The notes beneath the pieces were generated by a model that did no database searches, was not told the origin of the DNA, and saw only the letters and a program-made list of their open reading frames with translations. This document shows positions 1 to 5,647 of a DNA stretch of 6,587 nt, in pieces; the stretch's first letter is position 1, and each line of letters begins with the position of its first letter. This DNA is from Actinomycetes bacterium (GTDB lineage: Bacteria > Actinomycetota > Actinomycetes > Actinomycetales > Actinomycetaceae): positions 1 through 6,587 of the forward strand of contig JAEWHO010000096.1 of NCBI GenBank assembly GCA_023387755.1, written 5' to 3'. Both the position numbers and the translations under genes were made by a program.

Positions 1-758
1 CTACCCGCCAGTGGGCAGTCCTGACCACCGCGGAAGTCAAACTCCTGGGTCGTAACTCGGTGCAAGTGTTCTACGCCCTCATCTTCCCGCTCATGATGCC
101 GTTCCTAATTCTGAACCTGGATAGTGACGGCACCTTGCCCGCAGATTTACACAACATGTTCGGCAGCATTACGCTCACCGCGTCGATTATTATCGGCTGC
201 ACCCTGGCGGCCTATTACACGCCCGTCTCAGCCCTCGTGAACCGACGCGAGGAGGCGGTGTTACAGCGGATGCGTGCTGGGGAGGCACGTGAAGGCACCA
301 TCCTGGCAGCGATTATGACGCCGGGCAGCGTCTTGGCATCCCTGACTAGCATCATGATTTTCGTGATCGTCAAAGGGCTGGTCGGCCTGCATATAGGGCC
401 GCATATCTGGATTTCGCTGGTAGGGATGCTGGTCACGATTGTGGTTTGCCTCGGGTTCGCTATGGTCACCGCGAATTTCACGCGCACCGCCGAATCAGCA
501 CAGATCACCACCGTGCCGTTCGTCATGATCGCCATCATGGGCAGTATGGCAATCTTCGTCCCGAAGGAGTTCTCACAAATCCTCTACTACATCGTGAACG
601 CCTTGCCGACGGCTCCCGCAGCGATCTTACTGCACCAGGGCACGCTCGCCTCCCCAGACTGGGGTGAAGTAGCCAAAGCGCTCGGGTTTGGGGCAGGCTG
701 GATGGTAGCAAGTATCGGTTTCGGCTGGAGTCGCCTACGGTGGGCTAAACGCGCCTAA
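1..758 (+). CDS. ABC-2 type transporter permease, 5' end missing
   Basis: This is an integral-membrane subunit of an ABC exporter that would pair with a cytoplasmic ATPase, probably encoded just upstream of the window. The frame is open from base 3 to the TAA at 756-758, giving 251 visible codons. A GTG at 60 is in frame, but the upstream codons already read as family sequence: a short amphipathic stretch (AEVKLLGRNS) runs into the first hydrophobic helix. The true start therefore lies left of the window, and only a short N-terminal piece is probably lost, since the family is usually about 240-280 residues. Counting from the GTG, hydrophobic helices lie near residues 5-20, 32-53, 88-112, 117-139, 150-170 and 203-222. 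After helix 2 comes NRREEAVLQRMRAGEAREG, the cytoplasmic loop typical of ABC-2 permeases (R-x-x-G/A-x-L-x-R-x-R). The substrate cannot be read from the sequence. The histidine kinase gene begins 14 bp downstream, so the genes are probably co-transcribed. Confidence 0.88.
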   Translation, partial: TRQWAVLTTAEVKLLGRNSVQVFYALIFPLMMPFLILNLDSDGTLPADLHNMFGSITLTASIIIGCTLAAYYTPVSALVNRREEAVLQRMRAGEAREGTILAAIMTPGSVLASLTSIMIFVIVKGLVGLHIGPHIWISLVGMLVTIVVCLGFAMVTANFTRTAESAQITTVPFVMIAIMGSMAIFVPKEFSQILYYIVNALPTAPAAILLHQGTLASPDWGEVAKALGFGAGWMVASIGFGWSRLRWAKRA

Positions 759-772
759 GGGAGGAAGCAGCA

Positions 773-2146
773 ATGGACGCTCACCGTGCCCCTGCCAGCA
801 AGCCAGCCCAGCCCGGTGCCCCAACCCGCGGCGGTGCCCCCGGCGTGACCGCGATCCGCCGTCAACGCCCGTGGCAATTCACCCCGATTCGAGACTTCCT
901 CTCCCGCTCCGATATGTGGATGTATCGGTCGCTGGTGTGGTCGGTGGTCATTGTTGCCGTCATGTACGTCAGCGTCGGGGCACTCATAGTCCTCGACACG
1001 GCATTGCAGGAGCAGAACTGGTATCTTCCTTTGACCTGGCTACCTACTGCGGGCCTGAGCGTAGCTGTGATCTCCCGCTGGGTGCTGCAAGGGGTGGATC
1101 TGCGCGATGCCCGCCCGCGCATTGAAGTCGCTCTTATTGTGCTGGCGCTTGCCGTGCAGATTAGCGTGGTCCACCTCAACGGTGGGCCGGATGCCAAACT
1201 CGCGTTATTCGTCAGCGCCGCCGGCGCGCTGTTAACTGTCACAATTATGGGGCCCGCCTGGGTCGGGTGGGTCTACGTGGGCGTCACCGCCGTCTTTGTT
1301 CTTGATACCGCCCTACCAACGCAGATGCGCATCATCGCGATCGTATTTGTGGCCGTTTATTGGTTTTCTATCAAGCTCACCCTGTGGTACGTCGACGTCA
1401 TGCGGGACCTCACCGAGGCGCGCCATTTGGAACGCCGACTGGCGGTTTCCGAGGAGCGTTTACGTTTTGCCGATGATCTTCACGACGTCGTCGGCCGCAG
1501 TTTGTCGATTATCTCGGTGCAGGCCGAGCTGGCCGACCAGTTGGCAGCCCGACATGATGACCAGGCGCGCGAGCACCTTCACCAGATCCGCACCGAGGCT
1601 GCCAAGGCTGTCTCCCAGATGCGCTCCCTGGTCCGCGGCTACCGGGAACCAACTCTCGCTACGGAGCTGCGCGGTGCCCGCCAGCTCCTGGAATCTGCTG
1701 GCATGACCGTACACGTGAGCGGGCAGGACGCCTGGATCGATCCGCGTTACACCGTCATGGCCGGATATTTTGTGCGGGAAGCGGCCACCAATATCCTGCG
1801 TCACTCGCACGCTGAGAATGTCGATATTGCGGTCAGCGCGGAGGGTATTCGAGTCACGAACGACCGCCCGGTTATCCAAGGGACCGACTGCGTCGCAGTG
1901 ATTCCCCCCGACGACGGCGCGGTTCTCTCAGGGGCCGAAAGCGGCCCGGGTTCTGGTGGCAGCGGGATCGAAACCCTGCGCCGTAAACTGGTGGAGTCAG
2001 GCCTTGGTGAGCGCCACGATGTGCAGGTTACTGCGACGCCGCAGGAGTTCAGCTTCGAGATTCGCTTCGCTGCGCCCCAGTCTGGTCCTAGAACCCGACC
2101 GGGTGCTGTGCCCGAGGCCCCGCCTGAGAGAGAAGGAGAGCGCTGA
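773..2146 (+). CDS. Membrane sensor histidine kinase, DesK/NarL-partner (HisKA_3) type
   Basis: This is the sensor of a two-component system; it autophosphorylates on histidine and passes the phosphate to the response regulator encoded next. It has 457 residues. A Pro/Ala-rich cytoplasmic tail (1-45) leads into about six membrane helices (about 54-76, 88-105, 118-135, 142-159, 163-180, 186-207), with no sizeable outer domain, as in DesK-like sensors of membrane or antimicrobial stress. A coiled-coil linker (about 210-232) precedes the HisKA_3 dimerisation domain with DLHDVVG; the phosphoacceptor is H237. The ATPase domain shows the N-box REAATNILRHS (335-345, N340), a VTND motif (361-364) and the G-box GGSGIETLRRKL (395-406). 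The stretch between the last two is long and rich in Gly, Ser and Asp, and the usual NDG reads NDR. The ATG at 773 has GGAGG at 760-764, 8 bp away. The stop TGA shares one base with the regulator's ATG. The signal is unknown; control of the adjacent exporters is inferred from position. Confidence 0.93.
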   Translation: MDAHRAPASKPAQPGAPTRGGAPGVTAIRRQRPWQFTPIRDFLSRSDMWMYRSLVWSVVIVAVMYVSVGALIVLDTALQEQNWYLPLTWLPTAGLSVAVISRWVLQGVDLRDARPRIEVALIVLALAVQISVVHLNGGPDAKLALFVSAAGALLTVTIMGPAWVGWVYVGVTAVFVLDTALPTQMRIIAIVFVAVYWFSIKLTLWYVDVMRDLTEARHLERRLAVSEERLRFADDLHDVVGRSLSIISVQAELADQLAARHDDQAREHLHQIRTEAAKAVSQMRSLVRGYREPTLATELRGARQLLESAGMTVHVSGQDAWIDPRYTVMAGYFVREAATNILRHSHAENVDIAVSAEGIRVTNDRPVIQGTDCVAVIPPDDGAVLSGAESGPGSGGSGIETLRRKLVESGLGERHDVQVTATPQEFSFEIRFAAPQSGPRTRPGAVPEAPPEREGER

Positions 2147-2754
2147 TGATCGCCGTGATCCTGGTGGAAGATGAGCATCTCATTCGCTCGGCGTTAGCTG
2201 GGTTAATCGAACTGGATGAGGACATGCATGTTGTCGGCCAGTTTGCCAACGGGGAGGACGCCGTCGTCGGATGTGCTGCTCTCAAACCGGAGGTGGCCAT
2301 TATCGATTTGCAGTTACCCGGGATGGATGGGATCGAGACGGCGGTGGCCCTGCGTGAATGTGTGCCGGAGCTGCACACGATGATTTTGACGTCCTATGGG
2401 CGGCCGGGGCATCTCAAACGAGCACTGGCCCACGGTGTTCAGGGGTTTATGCCAAAAACGATTTCCGCAGCCGAACTCTCCCGGGCGATACGCACGATGC
2501 GCGACGGCGGCAGAGCCGTCGATTCGGCGCTTGCCACGGAAGTGATCGTTGCTGGCGACTCCCCCTTGAGCGCCCGCGAGGCCGATGCGTTGGAGATGTC
2601 GATTGGCGGCACGCCGGTAAAAACCATCGCGCGCAAGATGCATCTCAGTGAGGGGACGGTACGTAATTATCTGTCATCGGCGCAAACAAAACTCGGGGCC
2701 GCCAACCGGTTTGAAGCGGTTGAGCTGGCGCGAGAACAGGGGTGGATCGGATAG
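2146..2754 (+). CDS. LuxR/NarL-family response regulator (DesR-like)
   Basis: This is the DNA-binding output partner of the preceding histidine kinase. Of its 202 residues, about 1-120 form the receiver: acidic pair E8/D9, phosphoacceptor D54 in IIDLQLPGMDG, T82 and K104 (FMPKT), so the whole phosphorylation site is intact. Residues about 138-200 form a LuxR-type helix-turn-helix, starting LSAREADAL, with the recognition region HLSEGTVRNYLSSAQTKLGA followed by NRFEAVELAREQGW. This wording is typical of actinobacterial DesR-like regulators. AAGGAG at 2133-2138 lies inside the kinase gene, 7 bp before the ATG, and the ATG overlaps the kinase TGA by one base, so translation is probably coupled. 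Phosphorylation should promote dimerisation and activation of nearby genes, with the flanking ABC exporters as the obvious candidates. The gene ends 24 bp before the end of the convergent PIN gene, with no hairpin terminator visible between them. Confidence 0.94.
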   Translation: MIAVILVEDEHLIRSALAGLIELDEDMHVVGQFANGEDAVVGCAALKPEVAIIDLQLPGMDGIETAVALRECVPELHTMILTSYGRPGHLKRALAHGVQGFMPKTISAAELSRAIRTMRDGGRAVDSALATEVIVAGDSPLSAREADALEMSIGGTPVKTIARKMHLSEGTVRNYLSSAQTKLGAANRFEAVELAREQGWIG

Positions 2755-2778
2755 AGACGTGGAACACACATGGCTTTG

Positions 2779-3417
2779 CTATGTCATGTCACGCGGCCAG
2801 GGTGGGCTCTTGGTGAGGCCTGCCTCTTTGGCAGATCTCGGTAAAGCTTGATCAAGCCCGGCCATTGCTTCGTACTTCTTTTGGAACAGCTTCCGGCTCC
2901 GTTTGAAGCCACCGCGCTCAATTGCCCAGTATAAAAGCCGGACTGTGTCCGCATGCGAGATGCTACCGCCCGGCTTACACACCCCTCGCGCCTGCTCTAA
3001 CGCAAGGATTCTCGCCTGACGCTTAATCATCGCGATTCCAGCCTCGTCATCGCAGACGAGAACGACTTCATGACCGGCGCGAGCCCGCAGAACACCATGA
3101 AGGATCGCCATGTGCTCCCCACGGTCCTTTGGCTCGGCGTACATCGTGTCGAAGTCCACACCGAACACTGATCGACAGCACTGTCTTAGCTCTGGGGTGG
3201 GTTTGTCTCGTATGAGCTCGAGAAAACGCGGAGGGAATCGGGGCCACATCTCCTGCGCCCGCTTGAACTGTCGATGACGATTGGGGGTGTTGATGACCTC
3301 GAATTCAACTGCTTCCGGCACATGGATCTTGTTATGCCCCAGGGCGCAGAGTAGCTCGGGCACGCAGTCGGTGGTGAGAAACTTAAAGATCGGACCGGTG
3401 TCGAGTATGTGTATCAA
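2779..3417 (-). CDS. PIN-fold nuclease, putative effector/toxin
   Basis: This 212-residue protein carries the acidic signature of PIN-domain metal-dependent ribonucleases. D6 lies in HILDTGPI at the end of the first strand. VPEAVEFEV (33-41) follows, with E38/E40 as candidate ligands. DRGEHMAI (98-105) contributes D98 and E101, and the fourth motif is LVCDDEAG (120-127) with D123/D124. This resembles the DUF3368/VapC-like branch, in which the site cuts RNA. The protein is longer than a simple VapC (about 130-150 residues). The region between the second and third motifs is basic and expanded, and a basic tail (about 168-212, rich in K and R) could bind nucleic acid. The start is TTG at 3417-3415: an in-frame TAG sits directly before it, and any later start would remove D6. 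TTG overlaps the metallopeptidase stop by four bases (TTGA), and GAAGGG at 3429-3424 is 6 bp upstream. It is the last gene of an HTH-ImmA-PIN operon. Nuclease activity and toxicity are inferred; no separate VapB-like antitoxin gene is present. Confidence 0.83.
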   Translation of the reverse strand: MIHILDTGPIFKFLTTDCVPELLCALGHNKIHVPEAVEFEVINTPNRHRQFKRAQEMWPRFPPRFLELIRDKPTPELRQCCRSVFGVDFDTMYAEPKDRGEHMAILHGVLRARAGHEVVLVCDDEAGIAMIKRQARILALEQARGVCKPGGSISHADTVRLLYWAIERGGFKRSRKLFQKKYEAMAGLDQALPRSAKEAGLTKSPPWPRDMT

Positions 3418-4253
3418 CTAGTGCCCTTCAAGAGCAGCGCCAACTCCTCGGGCGTGAGACGCTCTCCCGAGTCCTTGGGAGCGGGTGCAGCAATTTCCGG
3501 TGCCTCACCAGAGGTAATGCCATCCTGGGCTAGAGCCGCCTTCGTTTCTGTGGCACAAGGGTCCCCGTTGAGCCTCGCGACGGCCGCAGACGTCACTACC
3601 CCGCGGCGGTACCCCTCCATAACACGTGCCATCAGACCCTGGGGTCCGCGCGGCTTACTAGATTGCTCAACCAAAGCCTGGTAGTCGGCATGCCAGCCGA
3701 ACCGCGCGGCCAACGTACCCGACGCCAACGCGCTCCATTCCTTGCACGTTTCCGCGTCAATCAATCCGGCATCGCGCATTTGAATGGCGACAATGCTGGG
3801 CGATGCTAGATATGTCTGCACTAGGTCGGAAAGGGTAGACTGTCGTGCCTCCTGGCCCTTTACGCGCTCAGTCACGGCTGACATGGGTACAAGGAGGTGG
3901 CGGGCGAATGCATCAGCCTGGATCTCCTCCGGGCAACGCTCTGCCCAGTTCCTAGCGGCGGCATCACGATTAACCGTGCCTAGTTGGAGATGTCCAAGTT
4001 CGTGGGCGAGTGTGGATCGTAACCGCATTGGATGCTCGGTGCACCCCACCGCAATCAAGCACCTGCCATCCAGGGACATGGTCATACCGTGCCCAGGAAC
4101 AGAGGAACGCACGTACGCCACCCCGATATCTACCGTGTGCTCGATGAGACGCGCCATGTTCGCAATCGGCGCCGTACCAAGAGAGTGCTGCGTGCGAAAC
4201 CGCTCGGCTGCCATCCGCCCAATACTCTCATTACTCCCACGACCTTTAGTCAT
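3414..4253 (-). CDS. ImmA/IrrE-family zinc metallopeptidase
   Basis: This 279-residue cytoplasmic protein belongs to the COG2856 family, whose characterised members (ImmA of ICEBs1, IrrE of Deinococcus) cleave a partner Xre-type repressor under stress. The zinc site is complete: HELGH at 84-88 (H84, catalytic E85, H88), followed by EEIQADAFARHLLVP (109-123), where E110 is the likely third ligand. The domain ends near residue 165. The remaining 110 or so residues are not recognised. They include a predicted helical part (about 170-230), a Pro/Ala/Glu-rich linker (about 245-262) and a short terminal helix, LTPEELALLLKG (266-277). The ATG at 4253-4251 overlaps the HTH gene stop (ATGA), with GGAGGT at 4262-4257 just upstream. 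Its likely substrate is the Xre protein encoded immediately before it. The downstream PIN gene starts within its stop codon, so all three proteins are probably made together. Direct cleavage of the PIN protein or of its inhibitor is an alternative. There is no signal peptide or membrane segment. Confidence 0.9.
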   Translation of the reverse strand: MTKGRGSNESIGRMAAERFRTQHSLGTAPIANMARLIEHTVDIGVAYVRSSVPGHGMTMSLDGRCLIAVGCTEHPMRLRSTLAHELGHLQLGTVNRDAAARNWAERCPEEIQADAFARHLLVPMSAVTERVKGQEARQSTLSDLVQTYLASPSIVAIQMRDAGLIDAETCKEWSALASGTLAARFGWHADYQALVEQSSKPRGPQGLMARVMEGYRRGVVTSAAVARLNGDPCATETKAALAQDGITSGEAPEIAAPAPKDSGERLTPEELALLLKGTS

Positions 4254-4591
4254 GCGACCTCCGGGATACCCAACTCATCGAGACGTCGTGCAACCCCAAA
4301 CGCGTAAATTAGGTATTCAACTAACTCCTTCGAGCCTGCCTCGTCTGTCCGTCCGGCACAGCGAACGTCCTTAACGATCGTGTTGTTGCCAAGCAGATCG
4401 TCAACCAGCACGCCACAACCATCAGCAATCAGTGCAAGCTCAAGCCTCGATGCCGACCGTTCGCCTTTCTCAATCCGGTGGATTGTCGGCTGCGATAGCT
4501 CTATCTCAGCGGCAAGATCACGCTGCGACATACCGACAGCGTCTCGTGCTTTAACGATCCGCTTACCGATCTCGATATCCGCGACAGCCAT
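4250..4591 (-). CDS. Xre-family helix-turn-helix regulator
   Basis: This 113-residue protein is probably a DNA-binding repressor and possibly the antitoxin of the module. The HTH_3 domain spans about residues 8-68: IGKRIVKARDAVGMSQRDLA, then the turn and recognition helix in ELSQPTIHRIEKGERS, ending with VDDLLG. The C-terminal part (about 70-113) is unassigned and ends in a predicted helix, SKELVEYLIYAFGVARRLDEL; it may be the contact or cleavage region for the metallopeptidase. I chose ATG 4591-4589 rather than the GTG three codons earlier (4600). GAGGAG at 4607-4602 is 10 bp from the ATG but only 1 bp from the GTG. The gene's stop overlaps the metallopeptidase ATG by four bases. A promoter with a dyad between its boxes lies directly upstream, which suits autoregulation. 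The pairing Xre plus COG2856 is well known in mobile elements and stress modules; the specific function here is inferred. Confidence 0.9.
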   Translation of the reverse strand: MAVADIEIGKRIVKARDAVGMSQRDLAAEIELSQPTIHRIEKGERSASRLELALIADGCGVLVDDLLGNNTIVKDVRCAGRTDEAGSKELVEYLIYAFGVARRLDELGIPEVA

Positions 4592-4601
4592 CTGAATCAC
4601 G

Positions 4602-4607
4602 CTCCTC
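4602..4607 (-). promoter_or_regulatory. Ribosome binding site that fixes the HTH start
   Basis: The minus strand reads GAGGAG, 10 bp before the ATG at 4591 and 1 bp before the GTG at 4600. The spacing rules out the longer GTG-started reading frame and supports a 113-residue HTH protein. Confidence 0.72.
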
Positions 4608-4615
4608 TAATTTTG

Positions 4616-4644
4616 ATTCTATGCGGTACACATCTGATATACAA
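4616..4644 (-). promoter_or_regulatory. Predicted sigma-70-type promoter of the HTH-ImmA-PIN operon
   Basis: On the minus strand TTGTAT (4644-4639) and TAGAAT (4621-4616) are separated by exactly 17 bp. The -10 box matches TATAAT at five of six positions; the -35 box keeps only the TTG. Transcription would start near 4609, leaving a leader of about 18 nt that contains the GAGGAG ribosome site. No better promoter is visible before the operon. Confidence 0.55.
4626..4642. promoter_or_regulatory. Imperfect dyad between -35 and -10, candidate operator
   Basis: The half-sites GTACA (4626-4630) and TATAC (4638-4642) form an inverted repeat with a 7-bp centre and one mismatched pair (GTAYA-N7-TRTAC). 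The dyad fills the spacer of the predicted HTH promoter, where a bound Xre dimer would block RNA polymerase. A direct repeat ACAACC (4641-4646 and 4655-4660) lies next to it and overlaps the -35 box. The dyad is short and could arise by chance. Confidence 0.35.
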
Positions 4645-4692
4645 CCCTCATTGCACAACCACTGGCACAGTAAATTCCCACCCCCGGGGTCG

Positions 4693-4698
4693 TATAGT
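4693..4698 (+). promoter_or_regulatory. Possible -10 box of the downstream ABC exporter operon
   Basis: TATAGT lies 34 bp before the ATPase ATG and would give a leader of about 28 nt with the ribosome site in it. No convincing -35 hexamer is found 16-18 bp upstream, so the promoter may need an activator. The response regulator encoded at 2146-2754 is a candidate, but this is inference. A GC-rich palindrome, CCCCGGGG (4682-4689), sits just upstream. Confidence 0.35.
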
Positions 4699-4721
4699 TT
4701 TAAACGAACACGACAGCGACG

Positions 4722-4728
4722 AAGGGAG
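4722..4728 (+). promoter_or_regulatory. Ribosome binding site that fixes the ABC ATPase start
   Basis: AAGGGAG lies 4-6 bp before the ATG at 4733. The frame stays open upstream to an ATG at 4613, but those 40 codons cover the divergent promoter region, have no ribosome site and do not look like ABC ATPase sequence. The start at 4733 puts the first beta strand at the usual place. Confidence 0.7.
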
Positions 4729-4732
4729 CACT

Positions 4733-5647
4733 ATGCTCTGCGTGCAGGGGCTTCGCAAGCGTTTTGGGGACGTCCAGGCGCTTGACGATATGAACCTGGA
4801 AATCCACGACGGGGAGATCTTCGGGTTCGTCGGTGGTAACGGTGCCGGTAAAACTACGACGATGCGAATCATCCTCGGTGTGCTCGCCAGTGACGCCGGC
4901 ACCGTCACCTGGAATGGCCAGCCGCTCGGGCTGGAAGAACGTAAACGCATCGGCTATATGCCCGAAGAACGCGGGCTCTACCCGAAGATGAACGTCGGTG
5001 ACCAACTGGTCTATCTGGGGCGCCTGCATGGACTCAGCTCGGCCGCTGCTACGAAGGCGATGGAGGAATGGACCGAACGGCTCGGGGTGGCGGAACGGCG
5101 CGGGGATCACGTCCAAAAACTCTCACTCGGTAATCAGCAGCGCGTCCAGTTGGCGGCCGCGCTGGTGCATTCGCCGGATCTGCTAATCCTCGATGAGCCG
5201 TTTTCCGGGTTGGATCCCCTCGCCGTGGAAGTGATGAGCGAGGTGCTGCGCGAATATGCGCAACGGGGCGTGCCCGTGATGTTCTCCTCCCACCAGCTCG
5301 ACCTCGTTCAGCGCCTGTGCGACCGCGTCGGGATCGTACGCGCCGGCACTATGGCCGCCTGCGGCACCATTGCGGAACTACAGCAGACCCCCCGTCAACT
5401 CGTAGACGTCACCGTTACTGACGCCCCCGCCACGTGGGCCGATCACATCGACCTCCCGCAGGTACAGATAGAGAGCCAAGACGGCCCCACCGTGCGTTTT
5501 TCTTGGCCCAGGGGTGACGACGACGCCCGCGCCGCCGTCGTCAAAGCCGCCGTCGCCGCGGGGAATCTCACCCAACTGACGGACTACAACCCACCGCTCA
5601 CTGAGCTCTACACCCACCTCATGGTCGATGAGGAGGAGGCAGCATGA
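4733..5647 (+). CDS. ABC exporter ATP-binding protein, NatA/YhaQ type
   Basis: This 304-residue cytoplasmic ATPase drives the membrane permease encoded next. Its nucleotide-binding domain is complete: Walker A GGNGAGKTT (34-42, K40, T41), signature LSLGNQQRVQ (130-139), Walker B LLILDEP (150-156, D154, catalytic E155), D-loop SGLDP (158-162) and H-loop H187 in FSSHQLD. The Q-loop region reads IGYMPEERGLYPKM (73-86), with glutamate where most ABC proteins have glutamine. That form, and the LSxGNQQ signature, are usual in the NatA/YhaQ (DUF4162) branch. The C-terminal 85 or so residues match the accessory domain of this branch and end in the typical LTELYTHLM. The ATG at 4733 is supported by AAGGGAG upstream. 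The stop overlaps the permease ATG by four bases (ATGA), so translation is coupled. In characterised relatives the cargo is sodium ions or antimicrobial compounds; here the cargo cannot be predicted. Confidence 0.94.
   Translation: MLCVQGLRKRFGDVQALDDMNLEIHDGEIFGFVGGNGAGKTTTMRIILGVLASDAGTVTWNGQPLGLEERKRIGYMPEERGLYPKMNVGDQLVYLGRLHGLSSAAATKAMEEWTERLGVAERRGDHVQKLSLGNQQRVQLAAALVHSPDLLILDEPFSGLDPLAVEVMSEVLREYAQRGVPVMFSSHQLDLVQRLCDRVGIVRAGTMAACGTIAELQQTPRQLVDVTVTDAPATWADHIDLPQVQIESQDGPTVRFSWPRGDDDARAAVVKAAVAAGNLTQLTDYNPPLTELYTHLMVDEEEAA

Noticed and set aside
1460..1879. Minus-strand open frame of 139 codons opposite the kinase
   Set aside because: It is a shadow of the kinase's third-position G/C bias; the plus strand there encodes the HisKA_3 and N-box motifs.
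1932..1947. GC-rich hairpin as a terminator
   Set aside because: It is inside the kinase frame, which continues intact, and no T-tract follows.
2846..2857. Perfect 12-bp palindrome GCTTGATCAAGC as an attachment or operator site
   Set aside because: It lies inside the PIN coding sequence near its 3' end, with no second copy or promoter nearby; a chance palindrome is the simplest explanation.
3784..4374. Long plus-strand open frame of 196 codons opposite the ImmA and HTH genes
   Set aside because: It is antisense to genes with clear conserved motifs, its product is low in recognisable structure and rich in Arg/Ser/Pro, and it has no good ribosome site.
4592..4600. GTG start at 4600 for the HTH gene
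   Set aside because: The GAGGAG site ends one base before it, too close to be used, while the ATG at 4591 lies 10 bp away.
4613..4732. 40-codon upstream extension of the ABC ATPase to an ATG at 4613
   Set aside because: It has no ribosome site, covers the divergent promoter region and lacks ABC ATPase character. The ATG at 4733 has AAGGGAG at good spacing and gives the normal N-terminus.
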